NCBI RefSeq assembly: GCF_900188105.1
Contig: NZ_FZNP01000008.1
Span: forward strand, 370,054 to 434,053
Length of the DNA stretch: 64,000 bases
Direction: 5' to 3'
DNA from: Actinomadura mexicana
GTDB taxonomy: Bacteria > Actinomycetota > Actinomycetes > Streptosporangiales > Streptosporangiaceae
Position numbers and translations under genes: made by a program. Positions 50,687 through 58,610 of this stretch are shown here, piece by piece (position 1 is the first letter of the stretch; every line of letters starts with the position of its first letter). Under the pieces are notes generated by a model. It did not search any database. It was not told the origin of the DNA and saw nothing but the letters and a program-made list of their open reading frames with translations.

Positions 50687-51877
50687 ATGTTCGATCAACA
50701 GGCGCGGCTGGACCGGGTGCTGGCGCGGCACTCGGACGCGGTCGTGGTGGAGCCGCTGCCGGGACGGCCGGCACTGATCCGCCGGGACCAGCTCCTGGTC
50801 GCGGGGCGGGACGCCGGCGCCGCCGAGTCGCTGGTGCGGCGCTGGTACGACTCGCGCCACGACGAGGGCGGCGTCACGCGGCTGCGGCTGCGCGCCCCCG
50901 CCAAGGTCGACGTGTGCGAGCTGGCGTCCGCCCTCGGGAGCGCGGACCGGCGGCACCGCCGGCTGAGCGCGGCGCCGAACCACCTCGTCCTCGGCCAGCC
51001 GATGTGGTGGAGCGGGCCCGCCGACCTGCCCCGCCCGGCCCCTCCCCTGCCCGCGCCGGAGGGCGGCCCGGTCCGGCGGCACGTGACGGTCGCGATCCTG
51101 GACACCGGCCTGTCGCCGCACCCCTGGTACGAGGGCGAGGAGTGGTACCACGGGCAGCGCGACGAGGCGGCCGAGGTCCTGGACGCCGATCTGGACTTCG
51201 CGCTGGACGCGCAGGCGGGGCACGGCACGTTCATCGCGGGCGTCGTGCTGTCCCAGGCCCCGTCCGCCGCGCTGCGGGCCCGCCGCGTCATCGACGGCCA
51301 CGGGATCGGCGACGAGCTTGACGTGATCCGGGCACTGGAGTGGCTCGCCGCCTGGGGCCGCGCCGACATCGTCAACATCTCGCTCGGCTGCCACACCTAC
51401 GACGACCGCCCCTCACCGGTCCTCTCCCAGGCGATCGCCGCGCTCGGCCGCCGCACGGTCGTCGTGGCGTGCGCGGGGAACACGGCGACGGACCGCCCGT
51501 TCTGGCCCGCCGCGATGAAGCCGGTCATCGGCGTCGCCGCCCTGGACGGCGACGACCGGGCCTGGTTCTCCAACCACGGATGGTGGGTGGACGCGTGCGC
51601 GCAGGGCGTTGGCGTCGCCAGTGCCTTCGTCCGGTTCGACGGCCCCCGCTCCGCGGTGAACGGTGCCGATCCCGACCGTTTCGACGGCTATGCGACATGG
51701 AGCGGGACGTCGTTCGCGACGCCCGTCGTGGCGGGGCGGATCGCCGCCCTCGCGGCGGAGGAGGACGTCGGCGCGGCCGAGGCGGCCGACCGCGTGCTCG
51801 ATCCCGCGCGGCACCCGGTACTCCCCGGCCTCGGCACCGAAGTGCACACCGCGTCATCGGTCGATGCCTTAGGGTGA
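50687..51877 (+). CDS. Cytoplasmic subtilisin-like (S8) protease
   Basis: 396 residues, no signal peptide, so probably intracellular. An N-terminal region of about 130 residues (not a recognisable I9 propeptide) precedes the S8 domain: Asp139 (AILDTGLSPH), His179 (AGHGTFIAGV), oxyanion Asn265 (CAGNTATDR) and Ser342 (WSGTSFATP). All catalytic residues are intact. It lies 33 bases before the sigma-factor gene of a module ending in a CHAT protein. The start ATG is preceded by GGAGGCG. Likely processes a module protein or an effector. Confidence 0.9.
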   Translation: MFDQQARLDRVLARHSDAVVVEPLPGRPALIRRDQLLVAGRDAGAAESLVRRWYDSRHDEGGVTRLRLRAPAKVDVCELASALGSADRRHRRLSAAPNHLVLGQPMWWSGPADLPRPAPPLPAPEGGPVRRHVTVAILDTGLSPHPWYEGEEWYHGQRDEAAEVLDADLDFALDAQAGHGTFIAGVVLSQAPSAALRARRVIDGHGIGDELDVIRALEWLAAWGRADIVNISLGCHTYDDRPSPVLSQAIAALGRRTVVVACAGNTATDRPFWPAAMKPVIGVAALDGDDRAWFSNHGWWVDACAQGVGVASAFVRFDGPRSAVNGADPDRFDGYATWSGTSFATPVVAGRIAALAAEEDVGAAEAADRVLDPARHPVLPGLGTEVHTASSVDALG

Positions 51878-51910
51878 AAGGGGAGCGGGGGGCCTCGGGA
51901 GGAGACTTCG

Positions 51911-52435
51911 GTGGCCCGTAGGGACGATACGGACGAACTGGTGGTACGGGCACGCGACGGCGACGGTGACGCGTGGGCCCGGCTGGTCGAGCGGCACAGC
52001 GGGCTGCTGTGGTCGATCGCCCGCTCGTACGGGTTGAACGACGCCGACGCGGGCGACGCCGTCCAGACCACGTGGCTGCGGCTGGTGGAGCGGATCGACG
52101 AGATCCGCGAGCCCGCCGCGGCGGCGTGCTGGCTGGCCACGACGGCGCGCCACGAGAGCCTGCGGCTGGCGCGCCGGCGCGGCCGTACGCTTCCGTCGGT
52201 GCCGGCGCCGCGCGAGCCGGAGCCCGACCCCGCGCGGGTGGTCGCGGCGCGCGAGCGGCTCGGCATGGTCGGCGCCGCTCTGGAGAGGCTGCCCCTGCGC
52301 TGCCGGACGCTGCTGCGGCTGTTCGCGCTCGCGCCGAGCCACGCCGAGCTGGCCGCCGCCCTCGGGATCCCCGTCGGCAGCGTCGGCCCGACCCGGGCGC
52401 GCTGCCTGGAGTCGCTGCGGAGGCTCGTCCCGTGA
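51911..52435 (+). CDS. ECF-like sigma-70 factor
   Basis: 174 residues from GTG after GGGAGGAG. Sigma region 2 (about 8-75: DAWARLVERHSGLLWSIARSYGL, DAVQTTWLRLVERID) and region 4 (about 115-172: ALERLPLRCRTLLRLFAL, LGIPVGSVGPTRARCLESLRRL) are present. It lacks an adjacent typical anti-sigma factor; instead it overlaps the 148-residue unknown gene. Small sigma factors preceding TPR-CHAT genes are seen in other actinomycetes to my recollection; not verified here. Confidence 0.88.
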   Translation: MARRDDTDELVVRARDGDGDAWARLVERHSGLLWSIARSYGLNDADAGDAVQTTWLRLVERIDEIREPAAAACWLATTARHESLRLARRRGRTLPSVPAPREPEPDPARVVAARERLGMVGAALERLPLRCRTLLRLFALAPSHAELAAALGIPVGSVGPTRARCLESLRRLVP

Positions 52436-52878
52436 ACGACGACGAGCTGATGGCGGGGGTCCGCGAGACGTTCCGGATCCTCGACCCGGTGCCGGCCGCC
52501 GTCCTCGCGGCGGCCCGCGCGTCGATCGCGTGGCGGGCGCCGGCCGCGCGGCTGGCGGAGCTGGAGCACGACCGGGGCGACCGCGCGGCGGGGGTTCGGG
52601 GCGGACCGGCCCGGACGCTGACGTTCACCTGCCCGGACGCGACGGTCGAGATCGAGGTGGCGCCGGACGGCCGGCTCCGGGAGATCCACGGGCGGCTCGT
52701 CCCGTCCGCGGCGGCGCTCGTCGAGGTCCGGCACCGCGACCTGCCGCCGGGCGGGATCACGGCGCGCACGGAGCCGGCGGGGATGTTCTGGCTGCCGCGC
52801 GTGCCGGCCGGGCTGGTGAGCCTGATCCTGCGGCTGGACGACGGCACCTCGATCGTCACGAGCTGGATCCGGCTGTGA
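52432..52878 (+). CDS. Unknown protein between sigma factor and CHAT genes
   Basis: 148 residues from GTG overlapping the sigma stop (GTGA) and itself overlapping the CHAT start. An acidic helical N-terminus (1-60, MAGVRETFRILDPVPAAVLAAARASI) precedes a beta-rich C-terminal half (60-148: TLTFTCPDATVEIEVAPDGR, EIHGRLVPSAAALVEVRH, FWLPRVPAGLVSLILRLDDG) resembling a small Ig-like or carboxypeptidase-regulatory fold. No membrane segment. Could act as an anti-sigma or adaptor because of its placement; no recognised family. Confidence 0.75.
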   Translation: MNDDELMAGVRETFRILDPVPAAVLAAARASIAWRAPAARLAELEHDRGDRAAGVRGGPARTLTFTCPDATVEIEVAPDGRLREIHGRLVPSAAALVEVRHRDLPPGGITARTEPAGMFWLPRVPAGLVSLILRLDDGTSIVTSWIRL

Positions 52879-55424
52879 CCGGGCGGGACGAGCGCGTCCT
52901 GCTGCGGATGGCGGCGCAGGATCCCGCGACCGCCTTCACGCGGGCGCTCGCGCTGCTGGAGGACGGCGGCGGGATCCTGCCGCTGCGCGTGGCCGGTCTG
53001 GCCGCCAAGGAGCTGGGAAGGCTGGAGGAAGGGCTCGCCTACCTCCGTCGCGCCCTGGAACTGGCCTCCGGGTCCGACCCGTATGCGGCGGCGCAGGTGC
53101 GGATGAATCTCGTCGGGCTGCTCACGGCGAGCGGTGACGTCACCGAGGCGCTCGCCCACGCGCGGCGAGCGGAGACCGTCCTGCGCGGGCCCGACGCCGA
53201 CCGTCTGGCCGCGAACAAGGCGGGCGCTCTGGCACGGGCCGGGCGTCTGGAGGAGGCGCACGAGGTCGCCGTGCAGGCATTGCCCCGGTTACGTGCAGGG
53301 CAGGATCCGGCGGCGCTCAACGGTCTGCTCACCAACCTCGGCCTGGCGCGGGTGTTCCGCGGTGACTACGACGGCGCGGAGGAGGCGCTGGCCGAGGCCG
53401 TCGCCGTCGGCGAGGCCGCCGGGTTACGCCACCAGACGGCCATGGCGAAGGGGAACCTGGCTTTCACGGTGTCGCGGCGTGGGGACGTCCCGCGGGCGCT
53501 CCGCCTCTTCGCGGAGGCCGAGCAGGGCCTGACCGGTGAGCGCCTGGCGCAGTGCCGGTTCGACCAGGCGGAGACGCTCATCATGGCCGGCCTGCCGGGT
53601 GAGGCGCGTCCCGTCCTCACCGCCGCCCTGGACGCGGCCACGGCGAACGGGTACCGATGCGACACGGCGGACGGCTACCTGCTCCTCGCCCACGCCGAGC
53701 TGGCCGACGGCAACGCGGAGGATGCCACGGTGGCGGCGGAGCGGGCCCGCACGACGTTCACCGAGCAGCAGCGCCCCGGATGGGCGCTTCTCGCCGAGCA
53801 TGTGCTGCTCAAGGCCCGGTGGGCGTCGGGTGAACGATCCGCCGTCCTGCTCCGTTCGGCGACGGCCGCGGCGGACCGGCTGGAGGGCGGCGGCTGGGCG
53901 GACGCCGCCGACGAGGCCCGTATCGTCGCCGCGCGCGTGGCGCTGTCGCTGGGCCGCCCGGCAGGCCACCTGCTGGCCTCCGTCCGGCGGACGAGCGGGC
54001 CGGCCTCGGGCAGGATCGCCGCCTGGCACGCGACAGCCCTCGAACACTCCTCCCGGAACGCCCGCAAGGGCGCGGTGGCGGCGGTCAGGGCCGGGCTGGA
54101 GGTGACCGAGGAGCATGCGGAGGTCCTGGACGCGCTCGACCTGCGCGCCCGCGCCGCGGGACTCGCCGCGGAGCTTGCGGAGCTCGGCCTCCGCCTGTCG
54201 GGGTCGGCGCGGGAGCTGCTGGCCGTGGAGGAGCGGCGGCGGGCGATCGCGCGGCCGGTCCGCGTCCGCCCGCCGAAGGATCCCGAGCGCGCCGCGGCGC
54301 TGACCGCGCTGCGCGCCCTCAGCGTCGACCGCACGGCCGACACCGCCCGCGGCGGGACCCCGCCCGTCCCGCGGGCCGACCCGGCCGCGCGGGAGGCGGA
54401 CCTGACCGCGCTGGAGGCGAAGATCCGCGAGCGGACGCGCCGCCGCCCGTCCGGCGCCTCCCCGGGCCGCCCGGCCGCGGCCGGCTCGATCGCCGCCGCG
54501 GTCGCCGCCGCGCTCGGCGACCGCGCCCTCGTCGAGCTGATCGCGATCGGCGACGAGCTGCACGCCGTCACCGTCGCGGGCGGCCGCACCCGCCGCCACC
54601 GCCTCGGCGCCGGCGACGAGGCGCGCCGCGAGACCGGCCTGCTCCGCTTCGCCGCCTGCCGCCTCGCCGAGGACGGCGGGCCGCCGGCGCCGTCCGCACT
54701 CACGGGCGCGGCCGAACGCCTCGACCGCCTCCTGCTCGCCCCGCTGCGCCCCGTCCTGGGCGACCGCGAACTGGTCATCGCCCCGACGGGGGTCCTGCAC
54801 GGGCTGCCCTGGGCGGCGCTCCCGTCCCTGGCGGAGCGCCCGTTCACGGTGGTCCCGTCCGCCGGAGCCTGGCTCCACGCCCGGACGCGCGCCCCCTCCG
54901 GCGGGCACGCCGTCCTGGTGGCGGGTCCCGATCTCCTGCACGCCGGCCGTGAGATCGCCGCCCTCCGCCGCCTCCACCCCGGCGCCACCGTCCTGGACGG
55001 CCGGGACGCCCGCGCCGAACCCGTCCGCGACGCCCTGGAAGGGGCCGCCGTCGCCCACATCGCCGCCCACGGCGAGTTCCACCAGGGCAACGCCCTCTTC
55101 TCCCGGCTGCGCCTGGCCGACGGCCCCCTCATGGTCCACGACCTGGACGAGCTGGCCGATCCACCGCACCTGATCGTCCTGTCCGCGTGCGACATCGGCC
55201 GCGCCGACGAGGGGGACGCCGTCCTCGGCATGGCCGGTGCCCTGCTGGCCCTGGGCACCGCCACCGTGATCGCCAGCGTCCTGCCCGTCCGGGACGACGC
55301 GACCCCGGCCTTCATGACCGCCTTCCACACGGCGCTGGCGGCCGGGAAGACCCCCTCGCGGGCGTTGGCCGCCACCACCCGGGGCCCGGCCACGACCGGT
55401 TTCCTGGCCATGGGCGCCGGCTGA
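52875..55424 (+). CDS. TPR-CHAT (caspase-like) protein
   Basis: 849 residues from GTG overlapping the preceding stop. Residues about 1-470 are tetratricopeptide-like repeats (for example LEEGLAYLRRALELASG, VTEALAHARRAETVLRG, YDGAEEALAEAVAVGEAAG). A linker with an Arg/Pro-rich part (about 470-540) leads to the CHAT domain (about 560-849) with the predicted His732 (IAAHGEF) and Cys772 (LSACDIG) catalytic dyad. CHAT proteases are caspase relatives used in regulated proteolysis and conflict systems; the TPR part would sense a partner. Last gene of the module. Confidence 0.92.
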   Translation: MTGRDERVLLRMAAQDPATAFTRALALLEDGGGILPLRVAGLAAKELGRLEEGLAYLRRALELASGSDPYAAAQVRMNLVGLLTASGDVTEALAHARRAETVLRGPDADRLAANKAGALARAGRLEEAHEVAVQALPRLRAGQDPAALNGLLTNLGLARVFRGDYDGAEEALAEAVAVGEAAGLRHQTAMAKGNLAFTVSRRGDVPRALRLFAEAEQGLTGERLAQCRFDQAETLIMAGLPGEARPVLTAALDAATANGYRCDTADGYLLLAHAELADGNAEDATVAAERARTTFTEQQRPGWALLAEHVLLKARWASGERSAVLLRSATAAADRLEGGGWADAADEARIVAARVALSLGRPAGHLLASVRRTSGPASGRIAAWHATALEHSSRNARKGAVAAVRAGLEVTEEHAEVLDALDLRARAAGLAAELAELGLRLSGSARELLAVEERRRAIARPVRVRPPKDPERAAALTALRALSVDRTADTARGGTPPVPRADPAAREADLTALEAKIRERTRRRPSGASPGRPAAAGSIAAAVAAALGDRALVELIAIGDELHAVTVAGGRTRRHRLGAGDEARRETGLLRFAACRLAEDGGPPAPSALTGAAERLDRLLLAPLRPVLGDRELVIAPTGVLHGLPWAALPSLAERPFTVVPSAGAWLHARTRAPSGGHAVLVAGPDLLHAGREIAALRRLHPGATVLDGRDARAEPVRDALEGAAVAHIAAHGEFHQGNALFSRLRLADGPLMVHDLDELADPPHLIVLSACDIGRADEGDAVLGMAGALLALGTATVIASVLPVRDDATPAFMTAFHTALAAGKTPSRALAATTRGPATTGFLAMGAG

Positions 55425-55425
55425 C

Positions 55426-55477
55426 GCCGGTGGCGGGTCAGCCGTCGCCGGTGGCGGGTCAGCCGTCGCCGGTGGCG
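55426..55477. repeat. 21-bp tandem repeat, 2.5 copies, at convergent stops
   Basis: Units at 55426-55446 and 55447-55467 plus 10 bp of a third, each starting GCCGGTGGCGGGTCAGCC. The unit contains the minus-strand stop codon of the sulfurtransferase (55459-55461), so the repeat has duplicated the gene end. Convergent gap with the CHAT gene. Confidence 0.7.
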
Positions 55478-56343
55478 ACCGGGTTGCCGGGGTCGGCCAC
55501 CCAGTTCGACCAGGACCCCACGTAGAGGGCGGCGGGGATGCCGGCGAGATGGAGGGCGAGGATCTCGTGGGCGCCGGTGACGCCCGAGCCGCAGTAGGCG
55601 CCGACGTCGAGGGCGTCGGTGGCGCCGAGCTGCGCGAACCTCTCGCGCAGCAGTTCGGGCGGCAGGAACCGGCCGTCGACACCGACGTTGCCGGAGGTGG
55701 GAGCGTTCCGGGCGCCCGGGATGTGCCCGGCGACGGGGTCCACGGGCTCCTGCTCGCCCCGGTAGCGCTCGGCGGCGCGGGCGTCCAGCAGCACGCCCGC
55801 CCGGGCCAGCTCCGCGGCGCCCTCGGCGTCCAGGACGGGCAGGCGGCCGGGAGCGGCGACGAAGTCGCCCGGCCCGGCCTCGGGTTCGGCGGTGCTCACC
55901 GCGTGACCGGCCTCCGTCCAGGCGCGGTAGCCCCCGTCCAGGACGCGGACGCGGTCATGCCCGAAGTAGCGAAGCGACCACCACACCCGGGCGGCGGCCG
56001 TGGAGTCGGCGTCGTCGTAGACCACGACCAGGCTGCCGGCCGAGACCCCGGCGCGGCGCATCGCCGCCTCGAAGGCGGCGGAGCCCGGCAGGGGGTGCCG
56101 GCCGCCGGCGCCGGGCGGCCCGGCCACGTCGCGTTCGAGGTCGACGAACACGGCGCCGGGCAGGTGCCCCTTGCGGTAGGACTCGATCCCCGGCGGCCCC
56201 GCCAGATGCCATCGGACGTCCAGCAGGACCACGTTCGCCCGCCGTCGGAGCAGCCGGTCCAGCGCGGGCACTTCGATGAGAGGGTGCACATCGCCAGTTT
56301 GGCCGCCGTTGCCCCGATTAGGGAGGGGCGATTCCGGGTTCAT
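55459..56343 (-). CDS. Thiosulfate/3-mercaptopyruvate sulfurtransferase (rhodanese, two-domain)
   Basis: 294 residues from the ATG with GGAG five bases upstream; a GTG 18 codons later (56289) is an alternative with no ribosome-binding site. Two rhodanese domains: an inactive N-terminal one (about 20-145, LLDVRWHLAGPPGIESYRKGHLPGAV) and an active C-terminal one (about 165-285) with Cys in GAYCGSGVTGAHE. Transfers sulfur to cyanide, thiols or other acceptors. A 17-base space separates it from the phosphodiesterase gene. Confidence 0.92.
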   Translation of the reverse strand: MNPESPLPNRGNGGQTGDVHPLIEVPALDRLLRRRANVVLLDVRWHLAGPPGIESYRKGHLPGAVFVDLERDVAGPPGAGGRHPLPGSAAFEAAMRRAGVSAGSLVVVYDDADSTAAARVWWSLRYFGHDRVRVLDGGYRAWTEAGHAVSTAEPEAGPGDFVAAPGRLPVLDAEGAAELARAGVLLDARAAERYRGEQEPVDPVAGHIPGARNAPTSGNVGVDGRFLPPELLRERFAQLGATDALDVGAYCGSGVTGAHEILALHLAGIPAALYVGSWSNWVADPGNPVATGDG

Positions 56344-56359
56344 CCCAACTCCGCGGGTC

Positions 56360-57529
56360 TCATGGCCGGGACGCGGTGAGCAGCGGCACCAGTTGCTCGG
56401 CCGGGACGAGGGAGCCGTGCATGCCGACCATCCGGCCCAGCCACGGCTCCCTTTCGGACGCGACGATCGCGAGGTCGGCGTGCGGGACGGCGACCACGTC
56501 GCCGATCCGTTCCAGCATCCCGGGGCCGATCGTGCCGAACCAGCCGTCCTCGACGGCGTGCTCGCGGCTGACGACCCACGCCCGGTCGCCCAGCGTCGCC
56601 GTCCAGGCGGCGAGCACGTCCGCGTGGGCGCCCGGCTCGCTGTAGACATAGCGGGCGCGGGCGTCCCCCCCGAGCAGGGCGACGCCCTCCGTCAGCTCGG
56701 GAACGGTGTCGGCGTCGATCCGCTCGTCCGGGTCGACCATGCCGTGGTCGGCGGTCACGTGCAGGGACGAGCCCGGCGGCAGGACGTCAGCGATCCGCTG
56801 CGCGAGCATGTCGACGAACCCCAGCTGGTGGCGCCAGTCGGCGGAGCCGACCCCGAACCGGTGGCCGGTCGCGTCGAGGTCGGCGTGGTACACGGTGACG
56901 TAGGCCCGGTCGCCGCGGCGTAGGGCCAGCTCGGCGCGGCCGACGAGCTGGCCGAGGCCGCCCGCCGCCAGGTAGTCGGCGCCGCGCGTGGTGGCGCGGC
57001 TGAGGCTGGAGCCCCGGTACAGGGGGTGCGCCACGTACGCGACCTCGACGCCGGCCGCGGCGGCCCGCCCGTAGACGGTCGGGACCGGCTGGAACGTCTC
57101 GGGCTCGACGGTGTCGTCCCGCCAGCGCAGGCAGTTCAGCAGCCGCCCGGTGCCGGGGATCGCGACCTGCACGCCGAGCAGTCCGTGCTCGCCGGGCGGG
57201 GCGCCGGTGGCCAGCGAGCCGAGGCTGCTGACGGTCGTCGCAGGGAACCCGGCCGTGATCGGGCCGCCGTCCATCGCGTTCAGGAAGGGCGCCTCGCCGG
57301 GATGGGCCCTCAGCTGCTCCCAGCCGAGACCGTCGACCAGGAGCACGCAGACGCGCGGCACGGCGGGCAGGCCGAGGACGTTCGGCGCGTCCGGGACGCC
57401 CAGCGCGGCCAGCGCGGAGGACGGCAGGTCGGCCAGCGCGGCCTCGCCGTACCGCGGGACGGGCGGTTCGGGGTGCGGGCCCCTTCCGCCAGCGGACCCG
57501 CCGCGCCCCCCTGCGGCCGCCCCGCTCAC
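56360..57529 (-). CDS. Alkaline-phosphatase-superfamily nucleotide pyrophosphatase/phosphodiesterase
   Basis: 389 residues from GTG overlapping the DUF5998 stop. Metal sites and nucleophile are visible: CVLLVDGLGWEQL (Asp), GFPATTVSSLGSLATG (nucleophilic Thr/Ser), YHADLDATGHRFG (Asp and His) and VTADHGMVD (Asp-His). This is the type I phosphodiesterase/nucleotide pyrophosphatase family. N-terminal 28 residues are Gly/Pro-rich and probably flexible. No signal peptide seen. Part of a three-gene minus-strand operon with DUF5998 and perhaps rhodanese. Confidence 0.9.
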   Translation of the reverse strand: MSGAAAGGRGGSAGGRGPHPEPPVPRYGEAALADLPSSALAALGVPDAPNVLGLPAVPRVCVLLVDGLGWEQLRAHPGEAPFLNAMDGGPITAGFPATTVSSLGSLATGAPPGEHGLLGVQVAIPGTGRLLNCLRWRDDTVEPETFQPVPTVYGRAAAAGVEVAYVAHPLYRGSSLSRATTRGADYLAAGGLGQLVGRAELALRRGDRAYVTVYHADLDATGHRFGVGSADWRHQLGFVDMLAQRIADVLPPGSSLHVTADHGMVDPDERIDADTVPELTEGVALLGGDARARYVYSEPGAHADVLAAWTATLGDRAWVVSREHAVEDGWFGTIGPGMLERIGDVVAVPHADLAIVASEREPWLGRMVGMHGSLVPAEQLVPLLTASRP

Positions 57530-58107
57530 TGCGCGGTCGCGGCGGACAGTTCCTCGGCGAAGGCCAGCACCTGGCTCACGGCGTCCGCGCCGTCGGCGGC
57601 CTCGCTGACCCGCAGCGACAGGTCGTCGGCCGTGACGCTGCCGGTGTAGCCGTGGTCGGCCTCGCAGTTCTCGTCGCCGCACGTCGCGGGTTCGAGGTCG
57701 ATGTGGGCGATGGCCCCCCAGCCGATGGTCAGCACCACCTCGGTGGGCGGCACCCCGGGAACGTAGGACGCGGGGTCCGGGACCACCCGCGTCACCGCGA
57801 CCGATTGGACGCGTTCCAGCTTGACGGCCTCGGTGGTGGTGGACGCGTGCGGCCGCGTCATGCCCTCGCCGGGCGGATGCTCGTCGGTGTGGCACACCAG
57901 CAGCCGGCTCGCCGACAGCACGAGAACGGTCACGTGCCGCCGCACCTCCATCGCGGGGTCGAAGGTCGCCTCGTGGTGGACGACGTAGGCGACGACGCGC
58001 TCGTCCCCGACGGCCGACTCGACCGCGTCCGCGACCAGGGCCGGGTAGTAACCGCTGCGCTCGATCGCCGTGCGCAGACCACTGACGGTCGCTCGGGTTT
58101 CCCTCAT
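57526..58107 (-). CDS. DUF5998 family protein
   Basis: 193 residues from the ATG after GGGATGGGG. Conserved blocks GLRTAIERSGYYPALVADAV, VVHHEATFDPAMEVRRHVTV, LVCHTDEHPPG and CGDENCEADHGYTGSVTADD match the actinobacterial DUF5998 family. The CGDENCEADHG stretch could bind metal. Function unknown; coupled to the phosphodiesterase gene by GTGA overlap. Confidence 0.85.
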   Translation of the reverse strand: MRETRATVSGLRTAIERSGYYPALVADAVESAVGDERVVAYVVHHEATFDPAMEVRRHVTVLVLSASRLLVCHTDEHPPGEGMTRPHASTTTEAVKLERVQSVAVTRVVPDPASYVPGVPPTEVVLTIGWGAIAHIDLEPATCGDENCEADHGYTGSVTADDLSLRVSEAADGADAVSQVLAFAEELSAATAQ

Positions 58108-58143
58108 GGCCCCATCCTGCCCTGTCCGGGGCCGGACGCGCAC

Positions 58144-58167
58144 ATGACCGCCGCGGCACACGGTCAT
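58144..58167. promoter_or_regulatory. ATGACCG-N10-CGGTCAT dyad upstream of DUF5998
   Basis: A perfect 7-bp inverted repeat in the 99-bp divergent region between DUF5998 and the proline-rich ORF, followed by two copies of GTGCGGGGTAGAG. Spacing suits a dimeric regulator. Confidence 0.45.
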
Positions 58168-58206
58168 ATGTCCTGTGCGGGGTAGAGTCCGTGTGCGGGG
58201 TAGAGG

Positions 58207-58503
58207 GTGGGTATGGACGAGCATCCCCTGCCGACCCCGCCGCCGGTACCGCCGCCCACGCCCGACCCGGCACCGCCCCCGCAGCCCCCGGTGCCGCCCT
58301 CGCCGCCGCCCGGCCCCGCCCCGGGGCCCGCGCCGCGGCCTCCCGGCCCCGTCCCGCCCGGCCCCTCTCCGGAGCCGGTGCCGCCCGGACCGCCGCCCGA
58401 CCCGTCCCCGCCCGCGCCGGGGCCCGAGCCGATCCCGCCGGGGCCCGCGCCCGACCCCGTCCCGCCGACGCCGGAGCCCAGCCCTCCCCCGCCCCCGGAC
58501 TGA
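58207..58503 (+). CDS. Proline-rich small protein
   Basis: 98 residues, over half proline (repeated PPGPxPxPxPP), with no signal peptide: it begins MGMDEHPLPTPPPVPPPTPD. An ATG two codons later gives a similar product. Support: a plausible GAGGGTGGG ribosome-binding site, and a strong terminator 6 bases after the stop. Against: low-complexity frames arise by chance in 75% GC DNA. No family. Confidence 0.45.
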   Translation: MGMDEHPLPTPPPVPPPTPDPAPPPQPPVPPSPPPGPAPGPAPRPPGPVPPGPSPEPVPPGPPPDPSPPAPGPEPIPPGPAPDPVPPTPEPSPPPPPD

Positions 58504-58509
58504 CGCCGG

Positions 58510-58545
58510 GCACGACGGTTCACGCGTGCGCGTGAACCGTCGTGC
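58510..58545. terminator. Strong hairpin between proline-rich ORF and acetyltransferase
   Basis: Perfect 15-bp inverted repeat (58510-58524 and 58531-58545; arm GCACGACGGTTCACG) with a 6-base loop, followed by CTTCGC. Likely bidirectional; also ends the minus-strand acetyltransferase gene 65 bases away. Confidence 0.8.
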
Positions 58546-58610
58546 CTTCGCTGCTCAGGCGGCGCCGGAGGCCCGGGGACGCTGTTCAGGCCCCGGCCTC
58601 CGTGCAGCGG

